DNA from: AEGEAN-183 sp964342745
GTDB lineage: Bacteria; Pseudomonadota; Gammaproteobacteria; Magnimaribacterales; Magnimaribacteraceae
Length of the DNA stretch: 64,000 nucleotides
Direction of reading: 5' to 3'
Assembly: GCA_964342745.1 (NCBI GenBank)
Contig: CAYFFW010000005.1
Span: 1 to 64,000 of the forward strand
The notes below the pieces were generated by a model. The model made no database searches and was not told the DNA's origin. It saw only the letters and a program-made list of their open reading frames with translations. The translations under genes were made by a program, and so were the position numbers. Positions within the stretch are counted from its first letter, which is position 1, and every line of letters starts with the position of its first letter. This document shows positions 1 through 7,788 of the stretch, piece by piece.

Positions 1-1001
1 GGGGGCTAAGGTTTTTACTTAATTCTTCCAAATCAAAATACCGCTCTAATACAGAAAACATATGCAAATTAGCACAACACAGTTTAGCGCTTACAAAACA
101 GATTAGAGAGAAATATGGTTTCAATTACGACCATTCTTCAGTAGGCACCATGAAAATTTTTCGCGATGAATCAAGCTTCAATAAAGCTTCAAAAGAAGTT
201 GAGAGATTAAGTGATCTAGGTTTAACTTTTAAGGTTCTTACAAGTCAGGAAGTGGTAAAACAAGAACCAGCTTTGAGCGATGTTTCTGAGAGGATTTCTG
301 GAGGAATAATTTTTCCTGATGATGAGACTGGAGATGCTTACAAATTCTGTAAGGAGCTGGAAACAGTTATAAGAGAAAAAGGTGGAAGAATTCATGTAAA
401 TACTGAAGTTAAAAAGATTCACTTTAATAAAAGAAAAGTAAACTCAGTTGTTACAGATAGAGTCGAAATAAATGCTTCAAAAGTAGTCCTAACTTCAGGT
501 AGTTGGACAAATAATCTTTTAAAAAACACTAGATTAAATTTACCCATTAAACCAGTTAAAGGTTATTCATTAACTTTAGATACCTCAATCTTAAGTGATG
601 TACCAAAAATGCCTATTATCGATGAAGGGATTCATACCGCTTTTACTCCACTAGGTTACTCGTTAAGGGTGGCAGGAACAGCTGAATTTGCAGGCTTTAA
701 TGAGGATATTCATCAAAAAAGAATAGATTATCTTTATAAAACTTTAGAGAGCATTTACCCATCTATTTCGGCTAACTTGGATCTTGATAAAGGGACTTTG
801 TGGTATGGATTTAGGCCAATGAGTCCGGATGGCATGCCTTACATAGGACCTACAAAAATATCAGGTTTATTCGTTAATACGGGTCATGGGCATTCAGGCT
901 GGACTTTAGCTATGGGGTCAGGAGATGTTCTAGCTGATCTCATGCTTAAAAAGCAACCCAATATAGAAGTTAAACCCTTTTTAGCTTCTAGAGCAGTTTA
1001 A
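1..1001 (+). CDS. dadA: D-amino acid dehydrogenase small subunit-like FAD oxidoreductase (5' truncated by window edge)
   Basis: The C-terminal two thirds of a DAO/DadA-family flavoprotein, which oxidatively deaminates D-amino acids at the inner membrane. The frame is open from base 3 through the ATG at 150, and the upstream residues (ending YGFNYDHSSVGTMKIF) read as family sequence, so the true start lies outside the window and the ATG at 150 is internal. Visible family motifs are GFRPMSPDGMPYIGP near the end and the closing FAD segment NTGHGHSGWTLAMGSGD. The N-terminal Rossmann GxGxxG is missing because of the window edge. A tRNA gene follows on the same strand after 87 bases. DadA is the best guess; another DAO-family amine oxidase such as a glycine oxidase relative cannot be excluded without the N-terminus. 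Confidence 0.82.
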   Translation, partial: GLRFLLNSSKSKYRSNTENICKLAQHSLALTKQIREKYGFNYDHSSVGTMKIFRDESSFNKASKEVERLSDLGLTFKVLTSQEVVKQEPALSDVSERISGGIIFPDDETGDAYKFCKELETVIREKGGRIHVNTEVKKIHFNKRKVNSVVTDRVEINASKVVLTSGSWTNNLLKNTRLNLPIKPVKGYSLTLDTSILSDVPKMPIIDEGIHTAFTPLGYSLRVAGTAEFAGFNEDIHQKRIDYLYKTLESIYPSISANLDLDKGTLWYGFRPMSPDGMPYIGPTKISGLFVNTGHGHSGWTLAMGSGDVLADLMLKKQPNIEVKPFLASRAV

Positions 1002-1074
1002 TTTTTAACCAATAAGAGATGTTGCTAAACTTAAGAGAAAGCATATCTTTAAAGCTAGCAGGCATATTTTTTTA

Positions 1075-1080
1075 TATAAT
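1075..1080 (+). promoter_or_regulatory. Possible -10 box for tRNA-Arg
   Basis: A perfect TATAAT lies nine bases before the tRNA, as expected for a sigma-70 promoter whose transcript starts almost at the mature 5' end. No good -35 match is present at 16-18 bases upstream, so the call is tentative. Confidence 0.4.
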
Positions 1081-1088
1081 TTCATAAT

Positions 1089-1166
1089 CTCCTCGTAGCT
1101 CAGTTGGATTAGAGCAACTGCCTTCTAAGCAGTGGGTCGCAGGTTCGAGTCCTGCCGAGGAGGCCA
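1089..1166 (+). tRNA. tRNA-Arg (anticodon UCU)
   Basis: Cloverleaf read by eye. The acceptor stem CTCCTCG pairs with CGAGGAG, followed by discriminator G and an encoded CCA. The D-arm TAGCTCAGTTGGATTAGAGC is standard. The anticodon stem ACTGC/GCAGT encloses the loop CTTCTAA, giving anticodon TCT, and the T-arm contains GGTTCGAGTCC. It decodes AGA/AGG, and AGA is a frequent arginine codon in the genes around it. Confidence 0.97.
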
Positions 1167-1257
1167 CCTTACTTAAAGAGCTATAAGAAGTTGATTTAAA
1201 TTCTCGTCAATATTATATTTTTGTTATTGATAATTGGAATTAGAATTTGAAAGAAAT

Positions 1258-1527
1258 ATGAATGCCTTACATATCAGTATCTATGGACGTGTTCAGGCCG
1301 TGGGTTTTAGAAATTGGATAAGAGATAATGCAAAAAAGAAAGGGTTATTTGGGTGGGCAAGGAATGCTTCCGACGGCTCAGTTGAGGTTTTTTTGCAAGG
1401 TAACGAACAAGAAATTAATGATCTATTAGCTATGTCCTGGGAAGGTCCAAACTTAGCTGAAGTAGATGATGTGCTTACTCAAGACTCTAAAGTAGATGAC
1501 TCTTTAGCTTCATTTGAAGTCTATTAA
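1258..1527 (+). CDS. acyP: Acylphosphatase
   Basis: A cytosolic enzyme that hydrolyses acyl phosphates such as carbamoyl or 1,3-bisphosphoglyceryl phosphate. The 89-residue product has the normal family length and shows both signatures: GRVQAVGFRNW, containing the phosphate-binding loop and catalytic Arg, and GWARNASDGSVEVFLQG, with the catalytic Asn. The ATG at 1258 gives MNALHISIYGRVQ, a standard family start; a TTG at 1234 would add eight residues with no family counterpart. It stands alone between two tRNA genes, all on the plus strand. Confidence 0.93.
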   Translation: MNALHISIYGRVQAVGFRNWIRDNAKKKGLFGWARNASDGSVEVFLQGNEQEINDLLAMSWEGPNLAEVDDVLTQDSKVDDSLASFEVY

Positions 1528-1600
1528 CTGTAAGTAATTTTTTCTTAATAAGTTAACCCAATAAAAATAATTTATGTTCAGTGTTAGAATGCCAAAAAAT

Positions 1601-1677
1601 GGTGGGTGTAGCTCAGTTGGTAGAGCTCTGGCTTGTGGCGCCAGTGGTCGTGGGTTCGAGCCCCATCACCCACCCCA
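1601..1677 (+). tRNA. tRNA-His (anticodon GUG)
   Basis: The gene encodes the extra 5' G(-1) typical of tRNA-His, paired with C73, and an encoded CCA. The acceptor is GGTGGGTG against CACCCACC. The anticodon stem CTGGC/GCCAG encloses TTGTGGC, so the anticodon is GTG. The T-arm is GTGGGTTCGAGCCCCAT. A TAGAAT -10-like box sits at 1585-1590. The tRNA ends 20 bases before the trigger factor start, so it may be co-transcribed with tig. Confidence 0.97.
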
Positions 1678-1697
1678 ACAAACAAATAGGATAAAAA

Positions 1698-3002
1698 ATG
1701 CGATTTTCTTTTGGAAATAAGAACGGAATAGAACAAAGTTTAAAAGTATCTGTACCCTCAGATGAAATAGAAAAGCAAGTTAAGATAAAACTTAATACAG
1801 CCAGCAAAACAGCTAGGATTAAAGGATTTAGAAAAGGAAAGGCTCCCATGGATGTGGTAAAGAAAATGTATGAGCCTGAAATCAGGCAAGATGTTATCAA
1901 TGACTCCATAATAAAGAAATTTTATGATTTAGTAGAAGAACAAAACTTAAAGCCTGTAGGTCGTCCAAATCTAGAGCCTGAAAGTATGGTGCCTGAAAAG
2001 GATGTAATTTTTAAAGCCACCTTTCAGGTCTATCCTGAGATATCCTTAAATAGGCTCAATAAATTAAGTTACACCAAAACAATAAGTAGCATTTCTGATG
2101 AGGATGTTGATAAAACTATAGAGTCAATAAGAAAAAGAATGTGTACTTGGGAAGCCAAAGAAGATGTTTCTTCTTCTGGAGATCAAATTAAAATTGATTT
2201 CATAGGTAGAATTGATGGAGAGGAGTTTGAGGGTGGTTCCGCTAAAGATTTTTTAGTAGAGATTGGATCTAAATCAATGATAGAGGGTTTTGAAGATGGT
2301 TTAATTGGACTTAGCAAATCTGAAGAAAAGGATTTAAATTTAACTTTTCCAGAAGATTACGCTAAACCTGAATTATCGTCTAAGGAAGTAGTTTTTAGTA
2401 TTGAAGTAAAAGAAATATTAGAACCTCAACTTCCTGAATTAAATGAAGACTTCTTTAAAAATACTGGTATAGAAGCTAAGAATTTAAAGAAGTTTAAAGA
2501 TGAAATTAAAATTAAATTAGGAGAAGATCTAGAGACACTTCTTAAAAATAAATCTAAAGCTAGCGTGTTAGATGCACTTCGAGAAGCACATAATTTTGAA
2601 ATTCCTAGTGCAATGATAGATTCTGAAATAGCAAACATGAGAGAAAGTGCTGCTAGAAGAGTTGGGATGGATCCTAAGGACATAAAAGAAGATCTTTTTC
2701 CTAGAAAAACATTTGAAGAAGAAGCAAAGAAAAGGGTAAGTGTGGGAATAATACTTAATAAAATTATAGAAGAAAAAAATATAAAGGCTGACGGAGATAA
2801 GGTAAGAAAAATTATCGAAGATAGAGCAGCTATGTACAAGGATCCACAACAAGTTATCAATTGGTTTTATTCAAACGAAGAACAGTTAAGAGGTATAGAG
2901 TCAATTTCTTTGGAAGAACAGGTAATAGAAATTCTTTTATCAGAAGGAAATCCCATACAAGAAGAACTTAGTTATGAGGAATGTGTCTCTTCATTAAATT
3001 AA
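1698..3002 (+). CDS. tig: Trigger factor (ribosome-associated chaperone and peptidyl-prolyl isomerase)
   Basis: Binds the ribosome at the exit tunnel and protects nascent chains. The 434 residues match the usual length. The N-terminal ribosome-binding domain carries the signature GFRKGKAP at residues 43-50; an FKBP-type isomerase domain follows from about residue 155 (GDQIKIDFIGRIDGEEFEGG); the helical chaperone domain fills about 245-420. The start is the first ATG after tRNA-His, with AGGATAAAA just upstream. It opens the conserved gammaproteobacterial order tig-clpP-clpX-lon-hupB, all on this strand with short gaps, so it is probably part of one quality-control transcription unit. Confidence 0.97.
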   Translation: MRFSFGNKNGIEQSLKVSVPSDEIEKQVKIKLNTASKTARIKGFRKGKAPMDVVKKMYEPEIRQDVINDSIIKKFYDLVEEQNLKPVGRPNLEPESMVPEKDVIFKATFQVYPEISLNRLNKLSYTKTISSISDEDVDKTIESIRKRMCTWEAKEDVSSSGDQIKIDFIGRIDGEEFEGGSAKDFLVEIGSKSMIEGFEDGLIGLSKSEEKDLNLTFPEDYAKPELSSKEVVFSIEVKEILEPQLPELNEDFFKNTGIEAKNLKKFKDEIKIKLGEDLETLLKNKSKASVLDALREAHNFEIPSAMIDSEIANMRESAARRVGMDPKDIKEDLFPRKTFEEEAKKRVSVGIILNKIIEEKNIKADGDKVRKIIEDRAAMYKDPQQVINWFYSNEEQLRGIESISLEEQVIEILLSEGNPIQEELSYEECVSSLN

Positions 3003-3046
3003 CTTGATTTTTTAGACTTTAACCCAAAATAGTATTAAATAACGTT

Positions 3047-3658
3047 ATGAGCAACGAAAAAGATATATTAAATAATCAGTTAGTTCCCATGGTTGTTGAG
3101 CAAACGCCCAGAGGTGAAAGAGCTTACGATATATATTCTAGGCTATTAAAAGAAAGGGTAATATTTCTTACAGGTCCTGTTGAAGATATTGGTGCAAATT
3201 TAGTAGTAGCTCAAATGCTCTTTTTAGAAGCTGAAAATCCTGATAAAGATATATCTTTATATATAAACTCACCAGGAGGCTCAGTTACTTCAGGCCTATC
3301 TATATATGACACTATGCAATTTATAAAACCTGATGTAAGCACTCTCTGTACAGGACAGGCATCTAGTATGGGAGCTGTCTTGTTAGCTGGGGGAGCAAAA
3401 GGGAAAAGACATGCCTTGCCAAACTCCAGAGTTTTGATACATCAAGTGATGGGGGGGTTCCAAGGTCAAGCAAGTGATATTGAGATTCACGCAAAAGAGA
3501 TCATCTCCATAAAAGAAAAACTAAACTCTATTCTATCTTCACACACCGGCCAAAAGATAAGTAAAATTGAAGAAGATAGTGATAGAGATAACTTCATGAC
3601 CCCAGAAGAAGCAGTTGAATATGGCTTAATTGATAGTGTAATGAAAACCAGGTCTTAG
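3047..3658 (+). CDS. clpP: ATP-dependent Clp protease proteolytic subunit ClpP
   Basis: The serine protease chamber of the ClpXP and ClpAP complexes. The 203-residue product shows the complete catalytic triad: Ser107 in GQASSMGA, His132 in LIHQVMGG, and Asp181 in SDRDNFM. The glycine-rich strand INSPGGSV at about 74-80 is also present. The short N-terminal extension before VPMVVEQTPRGERAYDIYSR is the usual self-cleaved propeptide. It lies 44 bases after tig and 6 bases before clpX, which strongly suggests co-transcription with its unfoldase partner. Confidence 0.97.
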   Translation: MSNEKDILNNQLVPMVVEQTPRGERAYDIYSRLLKERVIFLTGPVEDIGANLVVAQMLFLEAENPDKDISLYINSPGGSVTSGLSIYDTMQFIKPDVSTLCTGQASSMGAVLLAGGAKGKRHALPNSRVLIHQVMGGFQGQASDIEIHAKEIISIKEKLNSILSSHTGQKISKIEEDSDRDNFMTPEEAVEYGLIDSVMKTRS

Positions 3659-3664
3659 CTAGTA

Positions 3665-4939
3665 ATGACAGACAAGATAGATAATAACGAAGAAAAATTA
3701 CTTTTTTGCTCGTTTTGTGGAAAGAACCAGAACGAGGTTAGAAAATTAATAGCTGGTCCTTCTGTATATATTTGTAATGAGTGTATAGATCTCTGTAATG
3801 ATATTATTCAAGAAGAGATAAATGAAGTTTCAGAAGAAAAAGAAGAGGAAAGATTTCTCGTTCCGAAAGAGATAAAAGAAACCCTTGATGATTATGTAAT
3901 AAGTCAAGAGGAAGCTAAAAAGAATTTATCTGTAGCAGTTTATAACCATTACAAAAGACTAAGAGAGGAATCAAGAAGTAATGAAAAAGATGAGGTCGAA
4001 TTAACTAAAAGCAATATTCTTTTGTTGGGACCAACTGGTTCAGGAAAAACTTTATTAGCTCAAACTCTCGCTAGGCTTCTTGATGTCCCATTTACTATTG
4101 CTGATGCTACTACATTAACTGAAGCAGGATATGTTGGTGAGGATGTTGAAAATATTATCCAGAAATTACTGCAAAAATGTGACTATGATATTGAGAGAGC
4201 ACAGCTTGGTATCGTATATATCGATGAGATTGATAAGATTGCAAGAAAATCTGACAATCCTTCTATAACCAGAGATGTTTCAGGAGAAGGGGTTCAACAA
4301 GCGTTACTAAAATTAATAGAAGGTACTATTGCGTCTGTTCCACCTCAAGGTGGAAGAAAACATCCTCAGCAAGAATTTTTACAAGTTGATACTTCTAATA
4401 TTCTTTTCATTTGTGGAGGTGCGTTTTCAGGACTAGAAGACATAGTAAGACATCGATGTGAAGAAACCGGTATAGGTTTTGGAGCCAAAGTTTCTTCAAT
4501 AAAAAAAGCAGGTAAGTCAGATGAGCTTATTAGTAAAGTTCAACCTGAAGATCTAATCAAATTTGGTTTAATCCCAGAATTTGTCGGGAGACTTCCAGTT
4601 ACTTCTACTCTTAAAGAGCTTGATGAAAAGGCTTTAGTTAAAATCTTAACCCAACCAAAGAATGCACTAACAAAACAATTTAAACGTCTTTTTGAAATGG
4701 AAGGAGTTGAACTTGATATAAGGGAAGAGGCTCTCAATGAGATTGCAAAAAAGGCTATGGAAAGGAAGACTGGAGCAAGAGGACTAAGATCAATAATTGA
4801 AAAAATTTTAATGGAAACTATGTATAAAGTCCCCTCAGAAGCTGGTCTTAAAAAGGTTGTACTCGATGGTTCAGTCATAAAGGGGGAAAATGAGCCCCTA
4901 ATGGTTTACGAGAAATCTAAAGCAAAAAAGAGTGGTTAA
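3665..4939 (+). CDS. clpX: ATP-dependent Clp protease ATP-binding subunit ClpX
   Basis: A hexameric AAA+ unfoldase that feeds ClpP. The 424 residues begin with a zinc-binding domain using Cys15, Cys18, Cys37 and Cys40. The AAA+ core has Walker A GPTGSGKT at 122-129, the pore loop GYVG near 155, Walker B IVYIDE at 183-188, the RKH pore loop at 231-233, and the IGF loop at 270-272 that docks ClpP. The sensor-2 region KTGARGLRSI is present near the C-terminus. All functional loops are intact, so it should be a normal ClpX. It is tightly spaced after clpP and followed by lon after 18 bases. Confidence 0.97.
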   Translation: MTDKIDNNEEKLLFCSFCGKNQNEVRKLIAGPSVYICNECIDLCNDIIQEEINEVSEEKEEERFLVPKEIKETLDDYVISQEEAKKNLSVAVYNHYKRLREESRSNEKDEVELTKSNILLLGPTGSGKTLLAQTLARLLDVPFTIADATTLTEAGYVGEDVENIIQKLLQKCDYDIERAQLGIVYIDEIDKIARKSDNPSITRDVSGEGVQQALLKLIEGTIASVPPQGGRKHPQQEFLQVDTSNILFICGGAFSGLEDIVRHRCEETGIGFGAKVSSIKKAGKSDELISKVQPEDLIKFGLIPEFVGRLPVTSTLKELDEKALVKILTQPKNALTKQFKRLFEMEGVELDIREEALNEIAKKAMERKTGARGLRSIIEKILMETMYKVPSEAGLKKVVLDGSVIKGENEPLMVYEKSKAKKSG

Positions 4940-4957
4940 AACTTTAAAGGAAAAACT

Positions 4958-7357
4958 ATGACAGAAGCTAGGACAGAAAATTTACCGCTTTTACCGCTAA
5001 GGGATGTAGTAATTTTTCCTTCTGTGGTAACACCTCTTTTTGTTGGAAGAGAGAAATCAATCGTTGCACTTCAAGCATCCATGGCGGCAGACAAACAGAT
5101 AATGCTTGTAGCCCAAAGGAAGCCTCAGAAAGAGGATCCTTCTAAGAAAGATATGTACCAGGTTGGAACAATTGCATCTATTCTTCAATTAATAAAACTT
5201 CCTGATGGCACTGTTAAGGTTCTTGTTGAAGGAGTAAGAAGGGCAAAACTTGAACAGATTAAAGATTACAAAGATTATCATGCAGCCGATGTAACTCCTT
5301 TAGAAGACGAAGTAGAAAATAGTGACTCAAAAAAGTATGTAAATTCTCTGAGGAAGAATTTTCAGGAATATGTGAAGGTTACCAGAAAAGCTACGCCTGA
5401 AGTTTTAAGTACTGTAAATTCAATAGATACTTTAAGCAAACTGTCAGATACATTAGTAGGACATCTCTCCATAGATTTAAAAGAAAAACAAGATATTCTA
5501 GAGACTCTTTCTTTAAAGCAACGAGCAGAAAAAATTCTTGGACACTTAGCATCACAATTAGATTTAACTAAGGTTGAAAAAAAGATTAGAGGTCGTGTAA
5601 AGAAACAAATGGAAAAAAGCCAGAAAGAATATTATCTGAATGAACAAATGAAGGCTCTTAAGAAAGAGTTAGGAGAATTGGATGAATCTGAAGAGGCAGA
5701 AATAATTGAAAAACAAATACTCGATGCAGGTATGTCTAATGAAGCAGAAACGAAGGCTTTAAATGAACTTCAGAAATATAAAATGATGTCACCCATGTCC
5801 GCTGAGGCCTCTGTTGTCCGGGGTTATATAGATTGGATAATAAGTATTCCTTGGAAGAAGAAAAGCAGAATTCAAGCAAACCTAAAGAAGGCTAGTCAAG
5901 TTTTAGAAGAAGATCATTATGGATTGGAAGAAGTTAAAGAAAGAATTTTAGAATATCTAGCTGTTCAGAAGAGGGTTAAAAAACTAAAAGGCCCTGTACT
6001 TTGTCTTGTTGGTCCACCTGGAGTGGGCAAGACATCTTTAGGTGAGTCAATTGCCAGATCAACTAACAGAAAATTTATCAGGATGTCTTTAGGTGGAGTT
6101 AGAGATGAAGCTGAAATAAGAGGGCATAGAAGGACTTATATAGGGTCAATGCCAGGAAGAATATTACAAAAGTTATCTAAAACCGGAGTTAAAAATCCTT
6201 TATTTTTACTAGATGAAGTGGACAAGATGGGAATGGATTTTAGGGGTGATCCCGCATCTGCTTTGCTCGAAGTTTTAGACCCCGAACAAAACCATACCTT
6301 CAATGATCATTACCTAGAGGTTGATTATGATTTATCTGATGTAATGTTTGTATGCACAGCAAATAGCATGAACATTCCTTCCGCTCTTTTAGATAGGATG
6401 GAGATAATCAGACTGCCAGGTTATACAGAAGATGAAAAGGTAAATATAGCCGATAGGTATTTGATACCAAAACAAATGAAGAACAATGGGGTTAGTGAAA
6501 AGGAATTAAAAATTTCTCAAGAGTCTATAAAGGATTTAATAAGATATTTTACTCGTGAAGCTGGGGTAAGATCTTTAGAAAGAGAAGTTTCTAAGATTTG
6601 CAGAAAATTAGTAAAAAATAATGCTGATAAAAAGGCTCCCAAGAAATTAAATCTTAAACCCGAACTCTTAGAAGAATATTGTGGAGTTAGAAAATTTGAT
6701 TTTGGTGAGGCAGATGAAAAAGATCGAGTTGGACAAGTTACAGGCTTAGCTTGGACTCAGGTTGGCGGAGAGCTTTTAACTTTAGAAGCAGCAAGCTTTG
6801 ACGGAAAAGGAAAAATTATTAAAACCGGTTCCTTGGGTGATGTAATGCAAGAATCTATTCAGGCAGCAATGTCAGTTGTCCGATCAAGGGCAGAATCTTT
6901 AGGCATAGACCCAAGCTTTTATGAAAATCAAGATGTTCATATACATGTTCCAGAAGGAGCAACGCCAAAAGATGGACCTAGTGCTGGAATAGGTATGTGT
7001 ACAGCTGTAGCTTCTGTGCTATCAAATATTCCAGTAAGAGCAGATGTAGCTATGACAGGGGAAATAACTCTTAGAGGGGAAGTTCTCAAGATAGGTGGCC
7101 TAAAAGAGAAGTTATTAGCAGCAAGGAGAGGTGGAATAAAAACAGTGTTGATCCCAGATGGAAATGTTAGAGATTTAAAGGAGATCCCTGACAACATAAA
7201 AGATCAATTAGAAATTAGGCCTGTAAAATGGATAGATGAGGTTCTTAATTTAGTGCTCACTCGACAACCAGTTCCTTGGGAAAAATCAGAAGAAATTTCT
7301 CAAAAAGTACCTAATAAAAAGAAAGGCTCATCAAAAAAGTCTATAGGCACTCATTAA
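4958..7357 (+). CDS. lon: ATP-dependent protease Lon
   Basis: A cytosolic AAA+ serine protease for damaged and regulatory proteins. The 799 residues hold an N-terminal LON substrate domain (LPLLPLRDVVIFPSVVTPLF at about 10-29), a coiled-coil linker rich in Lys and Glu, an AAA+ module with Walker A GPPGVGKT at 352-359 and Walker B LFLLDEVDK near 416, and a C-terminal protease domain with the Ser675/Lys718 dyad (GPSAG and LKEKLLAA). The C-terminal tail is Lys/Ser-rich. The ATG follows an AAAGGAAAAACT ribosome-binding site. It completes the clpP-clpX-lon cluster. Confidence 0.97.
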   Translation: MTEARTENLPLLPLRDVVIFPSVVTPLFVGREKSIVALQASMAADKQIMLVAQRKPQKEDPSKKDMYQVGTIASILQLIKLPDGTVKVLVEGVRRAKLEQIKDYKDYHAADVTPLEDEVENSDSKKYVNSLRKNFQEYVKVTRKATPEVLSTVNSIDTLSKLSDTLVGHLSIDLKEKQDILETLSLKQRAEKILGHLASQLDLTKVEKKIRGRVKKQMEKSQKEYYLNEQMKALKKELGELDESEEAEIIEKQILDAGMSNEAETKALNELQKYKMMSPMSAEASVVRGYIDWIISIPWKKKSRIQANLKKASQVLEEDHYGLEEVKERILEYLAVQKRVKKLKGPVLCLVGPPGVGKTSLGESIARSTNRKFIRMSLGGVRDEAEIRGHRRTYIGSMPGRILQKLSKTGVKNPLFLLDEVDKMGMDFRGDPASALLEVLDPEQNHTFNDHYLEVDYDLSDVMFVCTANSMNIPSALLDRMEIIRLPGYTEDEKVNIADRYLIPKQMKNNGVSEKELKISQESIKDLIRYFTREAGVRSLEREVSKICRKLVKNNADKKAPKKLNLKPELLEEYCGVRKFDFGEADEKDRVGQVTGLAWTQVGGELLTLEAASFDGKGKIIKTGSLGDVMQESIQAAMSVVRSRAESLGIDPSFYENQDVHIHVPEGATPKDGPSAGIGMCTAVASVLSNIPVRADVAMTGEITLRGEVLKIGGLKEKLLAARRGGIKTVLIPDGNVRDLKEIPDNIKDQLEIRPVKWIDEVLNLVLTRQPVPWEKSEEISQKVPNKKKGSSKKSIGTH

Positions 7358-7375
7358 TTTTTAGTAAAAACCTTC

Positions 7376-7404
7376 TTGACAAGCTATATTAGGGGGGTTT
7401 TAAT
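7376..7404 (+). promoter_or_regulatory. Strong sigma-70-type promoter for hupB
   Basis: A perfect TTGACA (7376-7381) and TTTAAT (7399-7404, five of six matches) are separated by exactly 17 bases. They lie in the 102-base gap between lon and hupB, so hupB can be expressed on its own. A small inverted repeat CCTGT/ACAGG (7417-7430) lies in the untranslated leader. Confidence 0.65.
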
Positions 7405-7459
7405 CTAATGAACCAGCCTGTTATTACAGGTTTAGCTTAACTATATTCAGGAGATAAAT

Positions 7460-7729
7460 GTGAATAAAGCCCAATTAATAGATTCGGTAGCTTCAAAAGC
7501 TGATATGTCAAAAGCTGATGCCGGTAGAGCGGTAGATGCAACTTTAAGTGCCATTGGAGGCAGCCTTTCTGGAGGAGATAGTGTTTCACTTGTTGGATTC
7601 GGAACTTTTAGTGTTCGTCATAGAGCAGCAAGAATGGGTCGAAACCCTCAAACTGGTGAAGCGATACAAATTAGTGCCTCAAAGTCTGTAGGTTTTAAGG
7701 CAGGAAAAGCACTAAAAGAAAGTCTTTAA
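7460..7729 (+). CDS. hupB: DNA-binding protein HU (beta type)
   Basis: A small histone-like protein that bends and compacts DNA. It has 89 residues with the IHF/HU signature GFGTFSVRHRAARMGRNPQT, containing the beta-arm that inserts into the minor groove, and ends GFKAGKALKESL. The start is a GTG preceded by CAGGAGA. An ATG two bases earlier is out of frame and stops at once, so GTG is the only sensible start. It has its own promoter and is closed by a strong terminator, so it is both the end of the lon locus and a monocistronic unit. Confidence 0.96.
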   Translation: MNKAQLIDSVASKADMSKADAGRAVDATLSAIGGSLSGGDSVSLVGFGTFSVRHRAARMGRNPQTGEAIQISASKSVGFKAGKALKESL

Positions 7730-7747
7730 AAAGAATTTTAAGGAATA

Positions 7748-7776
7748 AAAGCGCGCCTTTTTTGGCGCGTTTTTTT
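7748..7776 (+). terminator. Rho-independent terminator after hupB
   Basis: The GC-only stem GCGCGCC (7751-7757) pairs with GGCGCGT (7764-7770) around a T6 loop and is followed by seven T's. It separates hupB from ppiD, whose ATG begins 12 bases later, so ppiD must be read through or have a promoter inside this stretch. Confidence 0.93.
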
Positions 7777-7788
7777 AATGATAATAGT

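Noticed and set aside
1613..1909. A minus-strand ORF ending GWVMGLEPTTTGATSQSS
   Set aside because: It is the antisense of tRNA-His plus the first part of tig and has no family features.
2426..2860. Long minus-strand ORFs inside tig, lon, clpX and other genes
   Set aside because: They are shadows of strongly supported genes, lack ribosome-binding sites and show serine/leucine-rich translations typical of antisense frames.
7762..7788. A TTG start for ppiD
   Set aside because: It lies inside the hupB terminator stem-loop; the ATG at 7789 gives the usual N-terminus.
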